Below, piece by piece: positions 1 to 5,532 of a DNA stretch of 6,479 bases (the first letter of the stretch is position 1; every line of letters begins with the position of its first letter). The stretch is from Cytophagales bacterium. GTDB lineage: Bacteria; Bacteroidota; Bacteroidia; Cytophagales; UBA9547. Made by a program: the position numbers and the translations under genes. Where the stretch lies: positions 1-6,479 of the forward strand of contig DMUD01000319.1 in NCBI GenBank assembly GCA_003476475.1. The letters are read 5' to 3'. Under the pieces are notes generated by a model. It was not told the origin of the DNA, did not search any database, and worked only from the letters and a program-made list of their open reading frames with translations.

Positions 1-1
1 C

Positions 2-1177
2 AATCCTGCCGAAATACTGAACCAATCGGCCGAAAATGTAGAATACGAGCTCATTTCGGCCATCAAAAAACTTTCCACCAACAAGAAAAAACGCGTTGCC
101 ATTCTAAGCGGGCATGGCGAACCCGAGAGCATCCGTTTTGCCGACCTCGCAACGGTTATCAAAGAATTTTACGAAGTAAAACGATTGGACATTACCAAAA
201 CCGACTGGATTCGCAATTACGATGCTGTTATTCTTGCCCAACCTACCCGACCATTTTCGGACGAAGACGTAATGAAGATAGACCAATTTGTGATGCGAGG
301 GGGCAGGGCTATCTTTCTCGTTGACCCTATTCACATAAAACTCGATAGTTTGGGCGACCAAGGCACATTTATTTTCCCCTACGAATTGAACTTGGACGAT
401 TTACTTTTCAAATACGGTGTGCGCCTAAACAAAAACCTGATTCAAGACCTTTACTGCTCGCAAATACCCATGAACGTGGGCAAATTTGGCGACAAACCCC
501 ATATTGAACTGGTGCCTTGGACATTCTTTCCCATTTTAAATAACTATGGCAAACACCCACTAACCAAATCTCTGGATGCCCTTCAAACCCGCTTCTTAAG
601 CTCGCTAGATACGGTAAAAGCCGAGGGCATACGCAAAACGCCCCTACTCTCCACTTCTGCTTACACCAAACTGACTTCTGTACTTGGCAAGGTAGATTTG
701 AACCAAATGCGCAACGACCCCGACCCAAAACTTTACACTGGCGGAAACAAAACGGTGGCTTACTTGCTTGAAGGAAAGTTCAAGTCTGCTTTTGCCACCC
801 GCGCCATCGCAAAACCCAAATTTTTCATGGCACAAGGCATTCCTTCGGCTATCCTAGTCATGTCCGACGGCGATTTGGCACTAAACGACCTAAACCCCAA
901 AAGCGGCGAACCTATGCCACTAGGTTTGGATCCTTACCAAGGCAGGACGTACTCCAACAAAGATTTCCTGATAAACAGCTTGCACTACCTTTTGGACGAA
1001 GACGGGCTTGTGGGTGTGAAAAACAAAGAAATTACGCTACGCCCCTTGGACAAAACGAAAGTCAAAGACCAAAGAGCCCGTTATCAGTTGTTAAATGTAT
1101 TAACACCCCCCATTTTGGTGCTTCTGTTTTGGCTTGGTTTAGGCTACTACCGAAAAAGAACATTCGGCAGTTATTAG
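2..1177 (+). CDS. gldG: GldG-type gliding motility ABC transporter auxiliary protein, 5'-truncated
   Basis: The frame is open from base 2 to the TAG at 1175-1177, giving 391 visible codons; the true start lies upstream of the window, and the internal TTG at 185 is not a start. The visible part has the ABC-transporter auxiliary fold of GldG: an S-G-H-G-E motif at visible residues 36-40 after a basic stretch, a Rossmann-like segment (DAVILAQPT, then RGGRAIFLVDP), and a single C-terminal membrane helix at about residues 363-383 followed by a basic tail (YYRKR). In Bacteroidota GldG works with GldA and GldF as an ABC-type complex needed for gliding, acting at the inner membrane with its large domain outside the cytoplasm. 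The family is usually about 550 residues, so roughly the N-terminal third is missing. gldF would be expected just upstream. The call rests on recalled family features, not on a search. Confidence 0.9.
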   Translation, partial: NPAEILNQSAENVEYELISAIKKLSTNKKKRVAILSGHGEPESIRFADLATVIKEFYEVKRLDITKTDWIRNYDAVILAQPTRPFSDEDVMKIDQFVMRGGRAIFLVDPIHIKLDSLGDQGTFIFPYELNLDDLLFKYGVRLNKNLIQDLYCSQIPMNVGKFGDKPHIELVPWTFFPILNNYGKHPLTKSLDALQTRFLSSLDTVKAEGIRKTPLLSTSAYTKLTSVLGKVDLNQMRNDPDPKLYTGGNKTVAYLLEGKFKSAFATRAIAKPKFFMAQGIPSAILVMSDGDLALNDLNPKSGEPMPLGLDPYQGRTYSNKDFLINSLHYLLDEDGLVGVKNKEITLRPLDKTKVKDQRARYQLLNVLTPPILVLLFWLGLGYYRKRTFGSY

Positions 1178-1196
1178 AGCTCATATCGCCCTCCTC

Positions 1197-1232
1197 TGTA
1201 ACAAGGGCTTTCGAAAACAGCGTTTCCAACGC
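1197..1232. repeat. Short 3'-end repeat, copy 1 (partner at 5481-5516)
   Basis: About 36 bases align without gaps to 5481-5516 with roughly three quarters identity. Both start with TGTAAC, and the best-kept core is GA-A/G-AACAGCGTTT-C/G-CAAC. Both copies sit at the 3' end of a plus-strand gene: here 20 bases past the gldG stop, and in the other copy across the ATPase stop codon. On the minus strand both read as a similar peptide, LETLFSKALVTEE here and LQTLFSSVFVTND there. This copy lies in a start-poor open frame that enters gldG and looks protein-like at about 1170-1298. It could be a dispersed intergenic element or a remnant of a repeated coding end. Confidence 0.4.
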
Positions 1233-1240
1233 TTTTAAAA
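1214..1240 (+). terminator. Possible intrinsic terminator between gldG and the convergent higA-like gene
   Basis: A 6-bp stem AGCGTT (1219-1224) / AACGCT (1228-1233) encloses a 3-nt loop. It is followed by TTTAAAATTT and preceded by AAAA, so it could work in both directions between the converging gldG and higA-like genes. It starts about 40 bases after the gldG stop. The stem is short and only moderately GC-rich, so this is a candidate only. It overlaps the short repeat at 1197-1232. Confidence 0.4.
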
Positions 1241-1312
1241 TTTCATCCTTCTGCCAGAGAGCCTCACCATTTTGGTCGCAGAACTTGTAGAAGCACACCC
1301 TTACTAAAAGCC

Positions 1313-1621
1313 CTAAATCACTTCCAGCAATACATTTCCATCAATTCCCAATTTTTCATGTATGGCTTTGAGAAATTGCACATCGGGTTGGCGTTTGCCA
1401 TTCAGTATTTGGGATATTTTGGAAGTCCCAATTCCTATCAATTTAGCCAAACTGCGTTGATTAAGTTCTCTTTCACGCAGTTTTTGATTTACAATATTTG
1501 TCAATTTGGGTGTCAAAGGCATAGTTTTCAACACATTGTCTTCATAATACTCTATGGAAGATGCCAATCTGCGAATTTGCTCCTTTTCCTCTTCGCTCAA
1601 ACTTGATTCGCCCTTGTTCAT
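1313..1621 (-). CDS. HigA-type XRE family antitoxin/regulator, apparently truncated at the N terminus
   Basis: Encodes 102 residues from an ATG at 1619-1621 (a TTG lies one codon earlier). Residues about 44-90 form a Cro/C1-type helix-turn-helix: Q55-RSLAKLIG, then T66-SKISQIL as recognition helix, then NGKRQPDVQFLKAIHEKLGID. The N-terminal helix (MNKGE, L8-SEEEKEQIRRLA) and the YYED segment match HigA antitoxins, which bind HigB mRNA interferase and repress their own operon. The open frame goes on upstream for eight family-like residues (SVQQVYTL) and then runs into the 75-bp repeat at 1647, reaching a TGA at 1658-1660 with no ATG. The usual first 10-20 residues of the family are therefore missing. 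No HigB-like gene lies on either side, so this is an orphan. Whether it is still expressed from the ATG or TTG is unknown. Confidence 0.75.
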   Translation of the reverse strand: MNKGESSLSEEEKEQIRRLASSIEYYEDNVLKTMPLTPKLTNIVNQKLRERELNQRSLAKLIGIGTSKISQILNGKRQPDVQFLKAIHEKLGIDGNVLLEVI

Positions 1622-1646
1622 CAAGGTGTAAACTTGTTGAACAGAT

Positions 1647-1721
1647 AGCCAAATACTTCAAGTAAATTATTGAGGGAAGAAAAGTACAAGTCTCGCTTCG
1701 CTAACACGTTGCATTAGTGTG
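1647..1721. repeat. 75-bp direct repeat, copy A (partner 2601-2675)
   Basis: Gap-free match to 2601-2675: 66 of 75 bases are identical, including a 33-base exact run (1667-1699 against 2621-2653). Near its right end ACAC (1704-1707) pairs with GTGT (1717-1720) across a 9-base loop. The other copy has ACGC/GCGT in the same place, a compensatory A-T to G-C change. The left end abuts the interrupted higA-like frame. Just right of the copy, at 1722-1731, lies a perfect 10-bp palindrome (GTGTG/CACAC). The rest of the gap to 1794 shows nothing recognisable. Confidence 0.9.
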
Positions 1722-1794
1722 GTGTGCACACACTTAGACTGAAAAAAGATATGTTAATGGCATTTTGGACATCTAAAACGGGTAAAATTAATCT

Positions 1795-2325
1795 TTAGTG
1801 GTTTAATTTTATAAAATATCGAACCTCCCCATTTATGTTTTTTTCTTCAAGCACACGACAACCAAGACGTTTGTAAATAACGTAAATATTTAATGGACAA
1901 ATACCATAACTTGTATTATACCCATATTTAGTTTTCATTGTTTCAATTACTAATTTTATAAATTTTATTAGTTGAAAGTTAGAAAAAGAACTATTAGGTC
2001 TTATAAATGTAGAAAATGCTTCATGAGATTTTTCATTAACGTCTTCATCATTAAAAAACCCCATTTTATTGTATTGTCTATCATTTTTATCGGTATTTAT
2101 TGAAATAGAAGCATCAATTTCACCATTTTCATTTTGCATAGTGAATATAATTTGACTTGAATATGGAATTCGCCTTTTTACTCTTTTTTCAACGTAATTC
2201 CAATCCCAAATTTCACGAATTAAATTATTGTTTGTTGTGTTAAATTCTTCAAATAACGCCTTTTCATATTTACATAATTCTAATGAATTATCCGTATCAA
2301 CTATTACAAACTGATGACTTGACAT
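1795..2325 (-). CDS. AT-rich orphan protein, possible GNAT-like acyltransferase
   Basis: Encodes 176 residues from the ATG at 2323-2325; a TTG four codons earlier (2335-2337) is possible but less likely. I do not recognise a named family. The C-terminal half resembles the GNAT/N-acyl amino acid synthase fold: a helix FQLIKFIKLVIETMKTKYGY, a strand, then a segment GICPLNIYVIYKRLGCRVLEE, which recalls the N-terminal-helix/YxRxGF end of acyl-CoA-type acyltransferases. An upstream strand pair (IIFTMQNENGE-IDASISINTD) fits the central sheet. No clear acyl-CoA pyrophosphate loop (R/QxxGxG/A) is seen, so activity is uncertain. The gene is strikingly AT-rich, near 25-30% GC by eye against mid-40s for the flanking genes, and rich in Asn, Lys and Ile. 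It lies between two direct repeats, which suggests recent acquisition. No Shine-Dalgarno site is visible and the upstream DNA is almost pure A/T. Confidence 0.65.
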   Translation of the reverse strand: MSSHQFVIVDTDNSLELCKYEKALFEEFNTTNNNLIREIWDWNYVEKRVKRRIPYSSQIIFTMQNENGEIDASISINTDKNDRQYNKMGFFNDEDVNEKSHEAFSTFIRPNSSFSNFQLIKFIKLVIETMKTKYGYNTSYGICPLNIYVIYKRLGCRVLEEKNINGEVRYFIKLNH

Positions 2326-2406
2326 AGTACTATTCAAATTATTTTTTAAAAATGTTTAATTTAAGATAAAAATGTATTTCAACTTTCACATTTAATAAAT
2401 TACTAT

Positions 2407-2440
2407 ACTCCCAATCGTCCCGATTACGACAAATGGGAGT
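2407..2440. repeat. Inverted repeat with alternative inner hairpins upstream of the acyltransferase-like gene
   Basis: ACTCCCA (2407-2413) is the perfect complement of TGGGAGT (2434-2440). Inside are two mutually exclusive small stems: AATCG/CGATT (2413-2417 with 2421-2425) and TCGT/ACGA (2415-2418 with 2426-2429). It lies about 80 bases upstream of the minus-strand ATG at 2325, so it may be in the promoter or leader of that gene, as an operator or leader hairpin, or be part of the repeat-rich block to its right. No T-run follows on either strand, which argues against a terminator. Confidence 0.55.
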
Positions 2441-2460
2441 TACAAATATCCTGATTTTAT

Positions 2461-2616
2461 CTAATATAGGTAAAAGGACTCAAGTTTTTTTATAATAGAA
2501 GCGGATGATTTTGGTTGTAATCGACCCCCAACTGGTTTAAGTCTTTCGTTTTTGGCGCGAGAGTTAGACGAATGCGTCTCTAAAGCCGTATTTGGCTTTA
2601 AGCCAAATACTTCAAA
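2461..2616 (-). other. Protein-like open frame without a start codon; gene remnant or repeat-borne
   Basis: Read on the minus strand from just after a TGA (2617-2619) to a TAG (2461-2463), the frame is open for 51 codons and has natural-looking composition (for example ETHSSNSRAKNERLKP, then VGGRLQPKSSASIIKKLE). It has no ATG. Its first half overlaps the palindromes at 2563-2610. It may be the 3' end of a lost gene or a dispersed element that happens to be open. I do not recognise a family. Confidence 0.3.
2563..2610. repeat. Palindrome cluster next to repeat copy B
   Basis: Three foldings are packed here. AGACG (2566-2570) pairs with CGTCT (2575-2579) over an AATG loop. TAAAGCC (2581-2587) pairs with GGCTTTA (2594-2600) over a 6-base loop. 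Overlapping the latter is a perfect palindrome with 11-bp arms, GTATTTGGCTT (2588-2598) and AAGCCAAATAC (2600-2610), around a single T at 2599. The last two foldings compete for the same bases. The right arm runs into direct repeat copy B. The density of dyads resembles REP-like or MITE-like intergenic elements, though no transposase or terminal repeats are seen. Confidence 0.8.
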
Positions 2617-2675
2617 TCATTTATTGAGGGAAGAAAAGTACAAGTCTCGCTTCTCTAACGCATTGCGATAGCGTG
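2601..2675. repeat. 75-bp direct repeat, copy B (partner 1647-1721)
   Basis: Same orientation as copy A and 88% identical without gaps. The right-end hairpin here is ACGC (2658-2661) / GCGT (2671-2674) with a 9-base loop, matching the ACAC/GTGT stem of copy A through a compensatory change. The left end lies within the right arm of the 11-bp-arm palindrome, one base past its centre, whereas copy A has only this half and joins higA sequence instead. Confidence 0.9.
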
Positions 2676-3004
2676 AAAATGGGAAAGTAAAGCGAATAAA
2701 TGGAGTAACTGAAAATAACTATTAAAAAAACCAGAAAGATATAACTATGATGAATTGAAAAAGAAATTGACCGAAGTGGGTCACTTTATAAGAACGAAAA
2801 CCACACATAAAGCGACAAAGAAAATCACCAATTCAATTTGAAAGAGAATATATTTGTAACAGACACAATGCCTCAGATTCTAAAATTACAAATGAATATA
2901 ACTAAATGAATTTATGAGTGAATCAAAACGGTCAACGTCATTTAGTTATTAACAAAAGCTCAACTAAGAACTTTAAACTTCTAAACCAACGAACTAAAAA
3001 CCAA
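2676..3004. other. Intergenic stretch upstream of the P-type ATPase; no confident gene
   Basis: AT-rich and free of convincing genes. One plus-strand frame is open for 40 codons (2719-2838, TGA at 2839-2841) and reads protein-like in its middle (YDELKKKLTEVGHF), but it has no ATG and may be a remnant. The frame of the ATPase is open upstream to a GTG at 2918, but the added 29 residues are polar and unlike the family, so they are better seen as leader. A candidate -7 box lies at 2849-2856. No terminator or riboswitch was recognised. Confidence 0.5.
2849..2856 (+). promoter_or_regulatory. Candidate Bacteroidota-type -7 box for the ATPase gene
   Basis: TATATTTG matches the TAnnTTTG -7 consensus known for Bacteroidota sigma-A promoters. 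No TTTG sits at the usual 17-23 base spacing upstream (the nearest, 2837-2840, is only 8 bases away), so the match may be chance in AT-rich DNA. If used, the leader to the ATG at 3005 would be about 140 bases. Confidence 0.3.
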
Positions 3005-5485
3005 ATGACTACACTATCTGGCTTGACATACGAAGAAGTCCAAAATAGGCGCAAGCAGTTTGGAACCAATGCCGTGGAAGATGAAAAAAAAGGGCACTTT
3101 TGGCAAATAGTGCGCGAAATAGTACTCGAGCCCATGTTCATTATACTGCTGGTAGCAGCTGCCATATATTTTGTGGTGGGGCAATATTCGGAAGGCATCA
3201 TTATGTTGGTGGCTATTTGTTTTGTGACGGGCATTTCTATTTATCAGGAAAACAGAAGCAAAGGAGCTGTAGAGGCACTCAAAAAGCTGTCGACCCCCCG
3301 CGCCAATGTCATCAGAAACGGACAACGCATTGAAATTCTTTCAGAAGAAGTGGTAGTGGACGACCTCATTGTGGTGGAAGACGGCCATGTAGTTCCCGCC
3401 GACGCGCAGGTCTTGGAACTTCACGATTTTTCGGTAAACGAGAGCCTACTTACGGGCGAATCGTTGGCAATAGAAAAAGACCTGAAAGACAAAAACCAAT
3501 TGTACCAAGGCACTATGGTAATGGGCGGTTCGTGCGTGGCACGGGTTACGGCTATAGGCAAGGGCACAGAATTGGGAAAGATAAACCAGTCGGTACGCGC
3601 CATTGAAGTAGAAAAAACACCCCTTCAGCTTCAAATAGCGGTTTTTGTACGCTACATGATGGGATATGGCACGGTGGCGTTCTTATTGGTGTGGGGGTTG
3701 AATTTTTACCTCTCCCAAAACTTTTGGCGCAGTTTTTTGCAAGGTCTTACCTTGGCCATGTCGGTAATACCCGAAGAAATACCCGTGGCCTTCAGCACTT
3801 TTATGGCTTTGGGAGCATACAGGCTGTACAAAGACAAGGTGATAGCCAAAAACCCCAAAACTGTGGAAGCATTGGGTACCGCCACTGTAATATGTACCGA
3901 CAAGACAGGTACCATTACCGAAAACAAGATGAGCATATCGGCCATTTACGACTGGAAAAACGAAGCCATATTGGATTTCACCCAAGGTTCTGTTTTTAGC
4001 GAGGTGTTGGAATACGCCATGTGGGCATCGGAAACCAAGCCATTCGACGAAATGGAGAAGGCCATTCATGCTTGCTATACCGAAACAACCACTGAAGATA
4101 AACGGACGGAATACAGCCTGAGCCATGAATACCCACTAGGCAGTACACCACCATTTATGACCCATGTATTCAGCAAAAACGGGTCATCTCCCATTATTGC
4201 CGCCAAGGGAGCTGTAGAAAGTATTTTGAACCGATGTGTGCTGTTGCCCGAACAGCTTCAGGCCATTTTGCAAAAAGTACACGATTTCACTCAAAAAGGG
4301 TATCGTGTGTTGGGGGTAGCTCGTGCAAATGTCGAATTGGACAAGCTTCCTACCATGCAAGAGGAATTTGAATTCGATTTTTTGGGTTTGGTGGCATTTT
4401 ACGACCCACCCAAACAAAACATTGCCACTGTTCTGCGGCATTTTTACCATGCTGGCATACAAGTGAAAATGATTACTGGCGATGCTGTAGAAACGGCAGT
4501 GGCCATTGCCAAACAAATACAGCTCGACAGCAATTTCCAACACCTTTCTGGTGTGGAAGTGATGCAGTTGGACAAAGAGGCGCTGCGCGACAGAGTGAAG
4601 CATGTGCACATTTATGCCCGCATGTTTCCAGAGGCAAAACTGAAAATAATCGAAGCCTTGAAAGCCAATGGCGAGGTGGTAGCCATGACTGGCGATGGCG
4701 TGAACGATGCCCCTGCACTAAAAGCCGCCCACATAGGCATAGCGATGGGCCACCGAGGCAGCGAAATAGCCAAAAGCACGGCTTCGTTGGTACTTGTGGA
4801 CGACGACCTATCGCACATGGTCGATGCCATTTCGCTAGGCAGGCGAATATATGAAAACCTAAAGAAAGCGATTCAGTATATCATTTCCATTCACATTCCT
4901 ATCATGCTACTGGTCATGATGCCCTTGGTATTGGGCTGGCACTACACCGACCTTTTTTCGCCCGTGCATGTCATTTTTTTGGAACTGATTATGGGGCCTA
5001 CTTGCTCCATAATTTTTGAAAACGAGCCCATAGAGGCCAATTCCATGTTAAAACCTCCTCGCAAAATGGGTGCTAACTTTCTTTCCTTTCGGGAACTGAT
5101 CATGAGTTTGATTCAAGGCATTGTCATTTCTGCTTTATGTTTGTACGTAGGCTACTTTTACATGGGTCAAGGCGAGAGCATCGAAAAAGTGAGAACGCTC
5201 TTATTCAGCACTTTGGTTTTTTGTAACTTGTTTTTGACCTTGGCCAACCGCTCCTTTACCTATTCCATCTTCACCACCATCCGTTACAAAAACCCTTTGA
5301 TACCCCTGATATTGGTTGTTTCGCTTGGCATACTGCTCATGGCCCTGTATGTGCCCGTGTTTCGCGATTTGTTTTTGTTTGCCGAACTCAACTTGGGCGA
5401 ATTGATCGTGTCTTTTTTGGTCGCCTTTGCCGCCGTAATGTGGGTGGAGGTTGGAAAAATCAACCAAAATAGTCATCATTTGTAA
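3005..5485 (+). CDS. P-type cation-translocating ATPase, P2-like, substrate uncertain
   Basis: Encodes 826 residues from the ATG at 3005, chosen because MTTLSGLTYEEVQNRRKQFG is the typical cation-ATPase N-terminal domain. All catalytic motifs are intact: TGES (150-153, actuator), phosphorylated D299 in DKTGT, KGAVE (401-405, nucleotide binding), TGD (491-493) and GDGVNDAP (563-570, hinge). Membrane helices fit the ten-helix P2 plan: about 42-58, 62-80, 212-234, 243-265, 622-643, 652-671, 697-719, 730-747, 762-783 and 796-815. M4 carries PEEIP (256-260) where Ca2+ pumps have PEGLP. M5 has S-I-H-I-P-I and M6 has ELIMGPTCS (660-668) where SERCA has SSNVGE and NLVTDGLPA. It should pump a cation across the inner membrane using ATP, but Ca2+ cannot be assumed. 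No operon partner: the upstream gene is far away and the downstream gene is convergent. Confidence 0.93.
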   Translation: MTTLSGLTYEEVQNRRKQFGTNAVEDEKKGHFWQIVREIVLEPMFIILLVAAAIYFVVGQYSEGIIMLVAICFVTGISIYQENRSKGAVEALKKLSTPRANVIRNGQRIEILSEEVVVDDLIVVEDGHVVPADAQVLELHDFSVNESLLTGESLAIEKDLKDKNQLYQGTMVMGGSCVARVTAIGKGTELGKINQSVRAIEVEKTPLQLQIAVFVRYMMGYGTVAFLLVWGLNFYLSQNFWRSFLQGLTLAMSVIPEEIPVAFSTFMALGAYRLYKDKVIAKNPKTVEALGTATVICTDKTGTITENKMSISAIYDWKNEAILDFTQGSVFSEVLEYAMWASETKPFDEMEKAIHACYTETTTEDKRTEYSLSHEYPLGSTPPFMTHVFSKNGSSPIIAAKGAVESILNRCVLLPEQLQAILQKVHDFTQKGYRVLGVARANVELDKLPTMQEEFEFDFLGLVAFYDPPKQNIATVLRHFYHAGIQVKMITGDAVETAVAIAKQIQLDSNFQHLSGVEVMQLDKEALRDRVKHVHIYARMFPEAKLKIIEALKANGEVVAMTGDGVNDAPALKAAHIGIAMGHRGSEIAKSTASLVLVDDDLSHMVDAISLGRRIYENLKKAIQYIISIHIPIMLLVMMPLVLGWHYTDLFSPVHVIFLELIMGPTCSIIFENEPIEANSMLKPPRKMGANFLSFRELIMSLIQGIVISALCLYVGYFYMGQGESIEKVRTLLFSTLVFCNLFLTLANRSFTYSIFTTIRYKNPLIPLILVVSLGILLMALYVPVFRDLFLFAELNLGELIVSFLVAFAAVMWVEVGKINQNSHHL

Positions 5486-5516
5486 CGAAGACTGACGAGA
5501 ACAGCGTTTGCAACAC
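5481..5516. repeat. Short 3'-end repeat, copy 2 (partner at 1197-1232)
   Basis: Begins TGTAAC, which includes the ATPase stop codon (TAA, 5483-5485), and continues into the 47-base convergent gap before the DUF3109 stop. It keeps the core AACAGCGTTTGCAAC but lacks the AGCGTT/AACGCT hairpin of copy 1, because the right arm is changed to CAACACC. It is therefore unlikely to be an intrinsic terminator itself, and no other terminator is visible in the gap. Confidence 0.4.
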
Positions 5517-5532
5517 CACTAAATATCCACAA

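Noticed and set aside
185..187. TTG at 185 as the start of the first gene
   Set aside because: The same frame is open back to base 2 and carries family-like sequence (SGHGE), so the gene enters from outside the window.
1622..1794. HigB toxin gene beside the HigA-like gene
   Set aside because: No frame in this gap or in 2326-3004 encodes a HigB/RelE-like protein of about 90-100 residues.
1647..2675. Integron-type gene cassette flanked by attC sites
   Set aside because: GTTAGAC (2563-2569) and TCTAAC (2654-2659) look like core sites, but they occur in the wrong order for attC (RYYYAAC should come first), copy A lacks them, and no integrase gene is visible.
1647..2675. Insertion sequence or composite transposon
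   Set aside because: The repeats are direct, only 75 bp long, and no transposase or terminal inverted repeats are present between or beside them.
2401..2700. CRISPR array
   Set aside because: The palindromes are different from one another and not regularly spaced; no third copy of the direct repeat and no cas genes are present.
2918..3004. GTG start at 2918 for the P-type ATPase
   Set aside because: It would add 29 polar residues not typical of the family; the ATG at 3005 starts the recognisable cation-ATPase N-terminal domain.
3683..4126. Long frames inside the ATPase gene on both strands
   Set aside because: Rich in His, Tyr and Cys without domain features; they are shadows of the ATPase reading frame.
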